A DNA stretch of 5,515 nt. Origin: Fidelibacterota bacterium. GTDB lineage: Bacteria > Marinisomatota > Marinisomatia > Marinisomatales > TCS56. Every line of letters begins with the position of its first letter. Within the stretch, counting starts at the first letter, position 1. The stretch covers positions 1-5,515 of the forward strand of contig DAOWAH010000128.1 of the NCBI GenBank assembly GCA_030634675.1. The letters run 5' to 3'. Positions 1-5,515 of this stretch are shown piece after piece. The notes under the pieces are model-generated. The model saw only the letters and a list, made by a program, of their open reading frames with translations. It ran no database searches and was not told the origin of the DNA. A program made the translations under genes and the position numbers.

Positions 1-1120
<1,120 letters not shown>

Positions 1121-1135
1121 CTAATTATTAAATTG

Positions 1136-1163
1136 ATTTTAGTTGTAAAAATCGGGTATCCAA
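1136..1163 (-). promoter_or_regulatory. candidate promoter of gdhA
   Basis: Read on the minus strand, TTGGAT (plus 1158-1163) and TAAAAT (plus 1136-1141) are separated by 16 bases. The -10 matches the sigma-70 consensus at 5 of 6 positions and the -35 at only 3 of 6. Transcription would start near 1129, giving a leader of about 20 bases that contains the AGGAG ribosome binding site. The region is AT-rich, so chance matches are easy. Confidence 0.35.
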
Positions 1164-1347
1164 AGCATCATTACTTCGGAAATACCATGAATGAGTTTAC
1201 AAATAAAAGTAAATTCACAACTATAAATACCAGACGTTTATCAATAATTTTTAAGGGGTTTTGCAAGCAAATTGGACTGGATAAAATACGACGTTTTTCT
1301 TTGTTTATCGCTCCAGGTTGGAATAATTTCAGCGCGTTTAATTCCAT

Positions 1348-1353
1348 TATAAA
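1348..1353 (+). promoter_or_regulatory. candidate -10 element for the tRNA gene
   Basis: TATAAA lies 21 bases upstream of the mature tRNA 5' end, so transcription would begin about 15 bases before the tRNA. No good -35 hexamer is seen at the right spacing. An alternative pair, TTGTTT (1301-1306) and TAATTT (1324-1329), is spaced 17 bases but is a weaker match. This is a weak, position-based call. Confidence 0.22.
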
Positions 1354-1374
1354 ATTATTTTCCCCTTTGGTATT

Positions 1375-1448
1375 GGCGGAGTAGCTCAGTTGGTTAGAGC
1401 AGCGGAATCATAATCCGCGTGTCGGGGGTTCAAGTCCCTCCTCCGCTA
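1375..1448 (+). tRNA. tRNA with CAT anticodon, probably elongator tRNA-Met
   Basis: A complete cloverleaf folds by eye. The acceptor stem is 1375-1381 with 1441-1447 (six Watson-Crick pairs and a terminal G-U). The D arm begins GCTC at 1384. The anticodon stem GCGGA/TCCGC (1402-1406/1414-1418) has a seven-base loop with CAT at 1409-1411. The T arm is GGGGG/CCCTC (1424-1428/1436-1440) with loop TTCAAGT, and A1448 is the discriminator base. CCA is not encoded, since A1448 is followed by CT. The initiator type is unlikely: the anticodon stem lacks the three consecutive G-C pairs and position 1 is paired. A lysidine-modified tRNA-Ile2 also carries CAT and cannot be fully excluded by eye, but the body looks more like elongator Met. 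Confidence 0.95.
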
Positions 1449-1513
1449 CTCTTTTACATCGTAATTTGTACCAGGTGCAAATATTATCGCAATCTGCGCC
1501 CACTGTTTCGTTG

Positions 1514-1521
1514 ATATTATG
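1514..1521. repeat. left copy of an 8-base direct repeat flanking the 1519-1750 element
   Basis: ATATTATG occurs here and again at 1751-1758, directly after the right end of the repeat element. The spacing makes it a possible target-site duplication. Its last three bases overlap the conserved ATGG start of the element, so the true duplication may be only ATATT. The sequence is AT-rich, and the second element copy has no comparable flanking repeat. Confidence 0.35.
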
Positions 1522-1530
1522 GAGCCCCAC

Positions 1531-1567
1531 GCCTGCGTGCCGAAACGCACTTCGGAGTGCAGGCACG
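1531..1567. repeat. compound inverted repeat with alternative pairings
   Basis: Several overlapping palindromes are packed together. CGTGCC (1536-1541) pairs with GGCACG (1562-1567) around an inner hairpin GCACT-TCGG-AGTGC (1547-1560). Alternatively GCCTGC (1531-1536) pairs with GCAGGC (1559-1564), and CCGAA (1540-1544) pairs with TTCGG (1551-1555). The pairings exclude one another, so a transcript could switch between folds. Such dense palindromes are typical of REP-type elements. Confidence 0.6.
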
Positions 1568-1688
1568 GGTGAACTCATGGATCTGAATGACTTCCCGGCT
1601 TTGACGCGGTTATCCTCCAGAAATTTCCATTTCCACTCCCTGATTTACTACCAGGCAAGTGGGGCAACATCACACCGTAGCACACTGA

Positions 1689-1750
1689 TTATCCACGCAT
1701 TCATCCATCCCGACACCCATGTTGGGATGGTTTTCTGTAATGGCGGATAA
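1689..1750. repeat. compound imperfect stem enclosing the terminator-like hairpin
   Basis: TTATCC (1689-1694) pairs with GGATAA (1745-1750). Further in, GCATT (1697-1701) pairs with AATGGC (1739-1744) with one bulged G. The 11-base-pair hairpin at 1705-1730 forms the tip. The whole right-hand part of the long repeat can therefore fold as one 62-base unit whose right strand is the conserved GGCGGATAA border. Confidence 0.45.
1705..1736 (+). terminator. rho-independent terminator-like hairpin
   Basis: An 11-base-pair stem (1705-1715 with 1720-1730, ten Watson-Crick pairs and one G-U) closes a four-base loop CCCA and is followed at once by TTTTCT. This is the strongest terminator-like structure in the window. 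It could end read-through from the tRNA gene 257 bases upstream. It also sits inside the repeat element, where the equivalent position of the short copy holds a smaller hairpin followed by the same TTTTCTG, so the terminator shape may be part of the element itself. Confidence 0.55.
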
Positions 1751-1758
1751 ATATTATG
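1751..1758. repeat. right copy of the 8-base direct repeat ATATTATG
   Basis: This is identical to 1514-1521 and lies immediately after the GGCGGATAA end of the long repeat element. See the left copy for the caveats. Confidence 0.35.
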
Positions 1759-1881
1759 TAAGTCCAAAAAAGTCAGTATCAATATTCCAACTATAAGTCT
1801 ACTTTCCTTCTGGTTATTTATTCTAACTTCAGGGCTGTTTATCTTAACAAATTTATCAATTACAGTGCACAGGAACTCAAA

Positions 1882-2952
1882 ATGAAAATCGGACTCACGG
1901 GACTCGCCAAATCCGGTAAAACAACAATTTTCAATGCCCTTACCCGGTCGACTATTGCTGTTGGCGCTTACACCAATACCACTGCCGAACCTAATCAGGC
2001 TGTTATTGATGTGCCCGATGAACGCCTGGAAAAACTGACTGGTCTGTATATTCCACATAAAACTACCCATGCAACCATCGAACTGGTTGATTTCCCGGGC
2101 AACACAGATTCAGAATCCGGTGCTGGTTATCTATCCGAAAAAACGATCCGCGAACTGAAAAGTATGGATGCGATCGGCGTTGTTCTCCGGAATTACGAAG
2201 ATGCTCTTGCCGGCCACCCCAAACCGTTTGATGATTTAGACACAATAACCAGTGATTTATTAATTTCTGATCTAATGATTGTCGAAAAACGGCTCGAAAA
2301 AATAGCATGGCATTATCAGCGTGGTCAAAAATCTCCAAATCTAGCGAATGAAGAGCAGCTTTTGAAAAAAATTCACGATCAGTTGGATTTAAATGAACCG
2401 TTAGATAAACTGGATTTAGATTCGACCGAAAAGAAGCTGGTCAAAGGATTTCAGTTCCTGACTCTAAAACCAATGTTAATTATTCTGAATTCCGACGAAC
2501 AACGCTTTACCGAAGAGCGCAAATTACCTGAATCGATTCCGGGGAATTATCGACTGATCGAATTGGCCGGTAAATTTGAAATGGAACTGGCCCAATTTGA
2601 TGACCCCAATGAAATCCAATTATTTATGGATGATATCGGCATTAAATATTCAGCCCGCGACCGTCTGACTCGCAGTGCTTATGAAATTCTGGGTTATATC
2701 AGTTTCTTCACGGTTGGTGAAGATGAGGTAAGAGCCTGGAATATTAAACAGGACTCAACTGCTGCCATTGCTGCCGGAGCAATTCACACTGATTTGGCCA
2801 GGGGATTTATCCGAGCAGAATGCTTTCATTATCAAGACTTAATCAAGTTTGGTAGCGAAAAAACAGTTCGTCAAAATGGTAAATTCCGTCTTGAAGGTAA
2901 AGACTATCAGGTAAAGGATGGAGACATTTTAAGCATCCGCTTTAACGTTTGA
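1882..2952 (+). CDS. divergent YchF-like (Obg family) nucleotide-binding protein with C-terminal TGS/DUF933 domain
   Basis: YchF/OLA1 proteins are cytoplasmic P-loop NTPases that prefer ATP and associate with ribosomes. This 356-residue protein keeps the order and about the length of the family (E. coli YchF 363). It has a P-loop GLAKSGKT (7-14), EPN at 36-38, a DFPG G3 motif (70-73), a helical, charged middle (about 120-185), and NSDE (203-206) in the NxxE position typical of YchF instead of NKxD. The TGS-type C-terminal domain (about 275-354) carries FTVGEDEVRAW, AGAIHTD and GFIRAE, and the protein ends in FNV like E. coli YchF. It diverges most in the switch regions. The redox cysteine of YchF (E. 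coli C35) aligns with T33, and the only cysteine is C314. AGGA 7 bases upstream of the ATG supports the start. It may be a paralogue of a canonical ychF elsewhere, so I give no symbol. Confidence 0.88.
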   Translation: MKIGLTGLAKSGKTTIFNALTRSTIAVGAYTNTTAEPNQAVIDVPDERLEKLTGLYIPHKTTHATIELVDFPGNTDSESGAGYLSEKTIRELKSMDAIGVVLRNYEDALAGHPKPFDDLDTITSDLLISDLMIVEKRLEKIAWHYQRGQKSPNLANEEQLLKKIHDQLDLNEPLDKLDLDSTEKKLVKGFQFLTLKPMLIILNSDEQRFTEERKLPESIPGNYRLIELAGKFEMELAQFDDPNEIQLFMDDIGIKYSARDRLTRSAYEILGYISFFTVGEDEVRAWNIKQDSTAAIAAGAIHTDLARGFIRAECFHYQDLIKFGSEKTVRQNGKFRLEGKDYQVKDGDILSIRFNV

Positions 2953-2956
2953 TCAA

Positions 2957-3005
2957 ATGGAGCCCCACGCGGGCAAAGCCCTTGGTTTTCTGCGTAGGCG
3001 GATAA
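2957..3005 (+). repeat. short copy of the structured repeat, directly downstream of the YchF-like gene
   Basis: This 49-base unit starts 4 bases after the stop codon of the YchF-like gene. It has the same left end (ATGGAGCCCCACGC) and right end (GGTTTTCTG, four bases, GGCGGATAA) as 1519-1750. Its core is a small hairpin, GGGC-AAA-GCCC (2971-2981). The ends can pair: CCACGC (2965-2970) with GCGTAGG (2992-2998) with one bulged A, possibly extended by CC (2963-2964) with GG (3000-3001). The hairpin followed by TTGGTTTTCT could act as a weak terminator for the upstream gene, but the stem is only four base pairs. Confidence 0.6.
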
Positions 3006-3054
3006 CTTATTTTCACTGTCCATTATTAAGCGGAGGCTCGTATTTTTTCCTGGC

Positions 3055-3060
3055 TAGAAT
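3055..3060 (+). promoter_or_regulatory. candidate -10 element of a leaderless NUDIX transcript
   Basis: TAGAAT ends 9 bases before the ATG at 3070, which would place transcription initiation at or within about three bases of the start codon. No Shine-Dalgarno sequence precedes that ATG, in contrast to three other genes here. No convincing -35 hexamer is present at 16-18 bases, so the call rests on the -10 match (5 of 6) and its position. Confidence 0.28.
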
Positions 3061-3069
3061 AGACATACT

Positions 3070-3609
3070 ATGCATCGTGACCAATTATTATTACAGTTAA
3101 GGGATTATCAACCACTCAGTGCTGAAGAACAGCGGACTGTAGAAAAAACGATACTGTTTGTTGAATCCAATTCCGACTGTTTCCAGCGCAGCAATCCGGC
3201 CGGGCATCTGACCGCTTCGGCCTGGATTATAAACCAGGAACAAACCAGCGCTCTGCTAACCCGGCACCGGAAATTAAATATATGGATTCAATGCGGCGGG
3301 CATGCTGATGGTGCAACCGATCTCCTGATCGTCGCTCAAAAGGAGGCCAGCGAAGAAACCGGTTTGAATTCACTTGAATCACTATCCACTTCGATTTTTG
3401 ATGTGGATATCCATATAATTCCGACCTACCAAAATATTGATGAGCATCTACACTATGACGTTCGCTTTTTATTGTTTGCTGATGTAAACAAACCACTAAA
3501 ACGAAGTTCTGAATCCCATGATTTAGCCTGGGTAGAACTGGAGGAAATTGAGACGCTCAACTCCAGTCATTCCATTGCGAGGATGGTTGATAAAACAAAA
3601 CTTCTGTAG
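3070..3609 (+). CDS. NUDIX hydrolase
   Basis: NUDIX enzymes hydrolyse nucleoside diphosphates linked to another group, using Mg-bound glutamates on a loop-helix-loop. The 179-residue protein has the box at about 77-99: GHADGATD followed by KEASEETGL. The metal-binding core E92, E95, E96 and the closing G98-L99 are present. The first Glu of the textbook pattern is replaced by Thr and the Arg by Lys. GGHADG followed by DLL is, from memory, seen in a recognised NUDIX subgroup, so the first change need not mean loss of activity. A helical N-terminal extension (1-45) precedes the fold, and TASAWIIN (48-55) looks like the first beta strand. The substrate cannot be told from sequence. The ATG at 3070 gives a natural family N-terminus, but no ribosome binding site is seen. 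The repeat at 2957-3005 separates it from the upstream gene. Confidence 0.9.
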   Translation: MHRDQLLLQLRDYQPLSAEEQRTVEKTILFVESNSDCFQRSNPAGHLTASAWIINQEQTSALLTRHRKLNIWIQCGGHADGATDLLIVAQKEASEETGLNSLESLSTSIFDVDIHIIPTYQNIDEHLHYDVRFLLFADVNKPLKRSSESHDLAWVELEEIETLNSSHSIARMVDKTKLL

Positions 3610-3659
3610 CTGATTGCGATACGGCATTAAATTAAGGTCTCTAATCATTTAAAAATACC

Positions 3660-3675
3660 TATCCTGGGGAGGATA
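3660..3675 (+). promoter_or_regulatory. strong Shine-Dalgarno of the methyltransferase gene, set within a small inverted repeat
   Basis: GGGGAGG (3666-3672) stands 5 bases before the ATG at 3678 and fixes that start. It lies in a five-base inverted repeat, TATCC (3660-3664) and GGATA (3671-3675), with loop TGGGGA. If the stem forms in the RNA it would cover the last two G residues of the ribosome binding site. The stem is short, so a regulatory role is only a possibility. Confidence 0.5.
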
Positions 3676-3677
3676 AA

Positions 3678-4523
3678 ATGGGTAATGCGCCAAAAGTTGA
3701 TTCAAAGGAAGTCGGGCTGGAAATCGGATTGTTGCTCGGTAAATATTTCCTGAAAACCGAAGATCTCCATTACGGATTCTGGCCGGTCGGCGAAACGGCC
3801 AATATTTCCAATTTTGCTCAGGCTCAAGAAAACCATTCAGCCTTCATTCTCGATAATATTCCAACAAATTCTAAAACGATCCTTGATGTAGGCGCCGGTG
3901 CGGGTAATTTTGCCCAAAAATTAATTGATCGAGGGTATCAGGTTGATTGTGTAATCCCCAGCAAGTTTCTAACTGAAAAGCTCCGTACCAAACTGGGCGA
4001 CCAATCCACCGTTTACCCAGTCACTTATGAAAACATGAATACAGATAAACGCTATGACCTGATTCTTTTCAGTGAAAGTTTTGCGTATGTCAATATAAAG
4101 ACAGCGTTTGAACAAACATCTAAATTCCTGAATCCCGATGGCAAATTACTGATCTGTGATTTTTTCAGCCTGCCATCACGAGAAAAAAGTCCGATTATCG
4201 GGGGACACAAATTCGACCGATTCAATGATGAATTAAGTAAATCGTCCTTTAAAACAGTTTTAGATATTGACATCACCAGTGAAACAGCGCCGACCTACAC
4301 CATCCTCACCGATTTCATCGAATTGGTAGCGGAACCGGTTACGAAAATTTCCAGCCGCTATCTGTTCAGTAATTATCCACGAATGATGAAATTCCTGACC
4401 TGGAAATTCCATAAAAGATTAAATAAACTGCAGCGGAAATATTTAACGGGTAAGCTAACGGCTGATTCATTTAAAAAATTTAAAACTTACCGTCTATTTC
4501 TGTTCGCTAAGAAAAAACCATAG
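3678..4523 (+). CDS. class I SAM-dependent methyltransferase
   Basis: The protein should transfer a methyl group from S-adenosylmethionine; the acceptor is unknown. It has 281 residues. An N-terminal helical segment (10-55, with LGKYFLKTEDLHYGFW near 20-35) precedes the Rossmann core. Motif I is ILDVGAGAGNF (68-78), giving the DxGxGxG SAM loop. Motif II is YDLILFSES (126-134) and motif III is LNPDGKLLICDFF (151-163). At the end of the second strand, where many class I enzymes have an acidic residue for the SAM ribose, the sequence is VIPS (92-95), with D90 the nearest acid. The C-terminal 45 residues are rich in Lys and Arg, which could suit an acidic or membrane-surface partner. A strong GGGGAGG supports the start. 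A PAS-domain gene follows after 14 bases, probably in the same operon. The fold is secure and the substrate is not. Confidence 0.88.
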   Translation: MGNAPKVDSKEVGLEIGLLLGKYFLKTEDLHYGFWPVGETANISNFAQAQENHSAFILDNIPTNSKTILDVGAGAGNFAQKLIDRGYQVDCVIPSKFLTEKLRTKLGDQSTVYPVTYENMNTDKRYDLILFSESFAYVNIKTAFEQTSKFLNPDGKLLICDFFSLPSREKSPIIGGHKFDRFNDELSKSSFKTVLDIDITSETAPTYTILTDFIELVAEPVTKISSRYLFSNYPRMMKFLTWKFHKRLNKLQRKYLTGKLTADSFKKFKTYRLFLFAKKKP

Positions 4524-4537
4524 TAGAGTCGATTAGC

Positions 4538-4870
4538 ATGGAAAATAAAATATATTTCTACCTGTTGGACAGTCTGATCGATCCCGTATTATTTGTCGAT
4601 ACCGATCATATTATTCGCTATTTGAATAAAGCTGCCAGGCGCCATTATTCGGAAGGGACTGCATTGCTGAACCGCTCAATTATGGATTGCCACAATGCAG
4701 CATCAGGTGACCAAATAATGGCTATCTTTTCCAAAATGAAAGCAGGTCTGGAAGAGGAAATAATAACCGACAATGAAAAACAACGCATATTTATGCGGGC
4801 AGTCCGGGATAATAATAACCAGTTGATCGGTTACTACGAACGGTACGAACAAAAAACTGAAGTTAAATAA
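4538..4870 (+). CDS. stand-alone PAS-domain protein
   Basis: PAS domains sense ligands, redox state or light and usually drive an attached output domain. This protein is 110 residues and almost wholly PAS: the opening DSLIDPVLFVDTDHIIRYLN (11-30) is the classical PAS start, followed by RSIMDCHN (46-53), a helical stretch, and a closing beta region MRAVRDNNNQLIGYYERYE (86-104). The CHN segment and the ITDNEKQRIFMRAVRD block resemble the PAS modules fused to DUF438/hemerythrin-like proteins, but no such partner is encoded here. The adjacent Cys51-His52 pair could be a cofactor or metal contact; this is inference. The gene starts 14 bases after the methyltransferase stop with only a weak ribosome binding site, which suggests translational coupling. 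It probably works by binding another protein. Confidence 0.85.
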   Translation: MENKIYFYLLDSLIDPVLFVDTDHIIRYLNKAARRHYSEGTALLNRSIMDCHNAASGDQIMAIFSKMKAGLEEEIITDNEKQRIFMRAVRDNNNQLIGYYERYEQKTEVK

Positions 4871-4879
4871 CTCCTACTA

Positions 4880-5515
4880 TTACAGATTATTTATAAAATA
4901 ATCGGCGATTCGTTTGTATATGTTATAAGTCGTTTGTTTGCCTCGGATACTGTGATTCTTGTTGGCATAGTAATACTGATCCAGAAATTTTCCCTTTTGT
5001 ACAAATGCATCCGCCAGACGGAGCGAATTTTGCGGATGGACATTGTCATCACCGGTACCATGAATTAATAATAACTTACCATGGAATCGATCAATATACT
5101 TGAATACGGATGCATTTTCATAACCAGCGGTATTTTCAGCAAGTAATCTCATATATCGTTCAGTCCAGATCGTATCATACAATCGAAAATCAGTAACCGG
5201 CGCTACCGCAACTCCCACTCGAAAATACTCACTGCCCTCGGTCAAGCACATTGCTGTCATATAACCGCCACCGCTCCAGCCCCAGATACCGATCCGGCTA
5301 GCATCAACATAAGGCAGCGATCGCAGGTATTTGACGCCCTCTATTTGATCATGAACCAGCCAATTACCCAAATCACCGTAAGTCAAATTTTTAAAAGCCT
5401 TTCCCCTGCCACCGGTACCACGATTATCAATGGAAAAGCAGATATACCCCTGCTGACAAAGATACTGATGCCAAAGATAATTACGTCCTCCCCAACGATC
5501 AGTGACTACCTGCGA
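4880..5515 (-). CDS. S9B dipeptidyl-peptidase-IV-like serine peptidase, C-terminal catalytic domain, partial
   Basis: Prolyl-oligopeptidase-family enzymes cleave short peptides, DPP IV-type members removing dipeptides after proline or alanine; bacterial ones are often exported. The frame stays open to the right edge, giving 211 C-terminal residues of the alpha/beta-hydrolase domain. The N-terminal beta-propeller and any signal peptide lie outside. Landmarks in order are SQVVTDRWGGRNYLWHQ, SIDNRGTGGRG, the nucleophile motif GWSGGGY (Ser codon 5275-5273), HGTGDDNVH (catalytic Asp, first of the pair, codon 5050-5048) and NKNHS (His codon 4954-4952). The whole Ser-Asp-His triad is therefore present. 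The DDNVH block is typical of DPP IV (S9B). S9B enzymes usually read GWSYGG, and here the Tyr is Gly. A TTG at 5386 in this frame is internal, not the start. The gene converges on the PAS gene with a 9-base gap. Confidence 0.93.
   Translation of the reverse strand, partial: SQVVTDRWGGRNYLWHQYLCQQGYICFSIDNRGTGGRGKAFKNLTYGDLGNWLVHDQIEGVKYLRSLPYVDASRIGIWGWSGGGYMTAMCLTEGSEYFRVGVAVAPVTDFRLYDTIWTERYMRLLAENTAGYENASVFKYIDRFHGKLLLIHGTGDDNVHPQNSLRLADAFVQKGKFLDQYYYANKNHSIRGKQTTYNIYKRIADYFINNL
4885..4903. repeat. AT-rich perfect inverted repeat at the convergent gene junction
   Basis: GATTATTT and AAATAATC form a perfect eight-base-pair stem around the loop ATA. It lies inside the last codons of the minus-strand peptidase gene and 15 bases past the stop of the PAS gene. 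Its position suits a bidirectional transcription end for the two converging genes, but the stem is almost entirely A-T, so it would be a poor intrinsic terminator. Confidence 0.35.

Larger units (their letters stand above)
1519..1750 (+). repeat. long copy of a structured repeat with conserved ends
   Basis: This stretch and the one at 2957-3005 share both ends. The left end is identical: ATGGAGCCCCACGC, 14 bases. The right end is GGTTTTCTG, four variable bases, then GGCGGATAA, identical at 18 of 22 positions. The interior is unrelated: 196 bases here against 13 in the short copy. The interior begins with a compound hairpin (1531-1567), continues with about 120 bases in which I see nothing, and closes with a compound stem (1689-1750) built around a terminator-like hairpin. 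An open frame of 94 codons crosses it, but it has no start-site support and does not resemble a protein. It is best read as a REP-like or other non-autonomous palindromic element filling the tRNA-to-YchF gap. The family is not one I recognise. Confidence 0.6.

Noticed and set aside
1464..1502. Sequence after the tRNA that faintly resembles a decayed tRNA 3' half (GGTGCAAAT followed by CTGCGCCCA)
   Set aside because: No T-stem pairing and no matching 5' half or anticodon arm could be found, so a tRNA remnant is not supported.
1466..1750. 94-codon plus-strand open frame between the tRNA and the YchF-like gene
   Set aside because: It starts at a TTG with no ribosome binding site, runs through dense palindromes, stops exactly at the repeat border, and its translation resembles no protein family.
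1519..1750. Insertion sequence with terminal inverted repeats
   Set aside because: The left and right ends are not inverted repeats of one another, and no transposase fragment is encoded, so it was kept only as a repeat element.
1449..1881. Riboswitch or CRISPR array in the large gene-free gap
   Set aside because: No regularly spaced repeats are present, and the hairpins do not match any riboswitch core I can recognise.
1648..2070. 140-codon minus-strand open frame overlapping the start of the YchF-like gene
   Set aside because: It is antisense to a gene with clear motifs and has no recognisable domain; it is a shadow frame.
3227..3496. Minus-strand open frame inside the NUDIX gene
   Set aside because: It is antisense to a well-supported gene and lacks start signals and recognisable motifs.

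Overview
The window is an ordinary bacterial chromosomal segment of moderate, slightly AT-leaning composition. Three of the six protein genes have a usable Shine-Dalgarno sequence: gdhA, the YchF-like gene and the methyltransferase gene. The other two visible starts show none, and the peptidase start lies outside the window. The tRNA gene does not encode CCA. The gene set (hexameric glutamate dehydrogenase, an S9B dipeptidyl-peptidase-IV-like enzyme, a divergent YchF-like ATPase) would fit the Fibrobacterota-Chlorobiota-Bacteroidota neighbourhood, for example uncultured Marinimicrobia- or Calditrichota-like lineages. That placement is an impression from protein style, not a computed result.

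Layout: (1) 1-1108, minus strand, the first ~368 codons of NADP-type glutamate dehydrogenase. Its C-terminus lies off the left edge, and a one-base frameshift in an A-run sits just before the edge. (2) 1109-1374, a divergent intergenic region with candidate promoters for gdhA and for the following tRNA. (3) 1375-1448, a CAT-anticodon tRNA gene, probably elongator Met. (4) 1449-1881, 433 bases without a credible protein gene. It holds a structured repeat element (1519-1750) that ends in a strong terminator-like hairpin and is flanked by an 8-base direct repeat. (5) 1882-2952, a divergent YchF/Obg-family ATPase gene, followed directly by a second, 49-base copy of the same repeat (2957-3005) in which only the two ends are conserved. 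(6) 3070-3609, a NUDIX hydrolase gene without a Shine-Dalgarno sequence, possibly leaderless. (7) 3678-4523 and 4538-4870, a SAM-dependent methyltransferase gene and a stand-alone PAS-domain gene, 14 bases apart and probably co-transcribed. (8) 4880-5515, minus strand, the catalytic C-terminal domain of a prolyl-oligopeptidase-family (DPP IV-like) serine peptidase. It converges on the PAS gene with a 9-base gap.

The genes do not form one pathway. The only likely functional unit is the methyltransferase-PAS pair. The most interesting non-coding signal is the two-copy repeat with constant borders and a variable hairpin core. The most interesting coding anomalies are the gdhA frameshift and the YchF paralogue that lacks the position-35 cysteine. 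I see no evidence for a larger novel system such as a defence island, CRISPR array or biosynthetic cluster.
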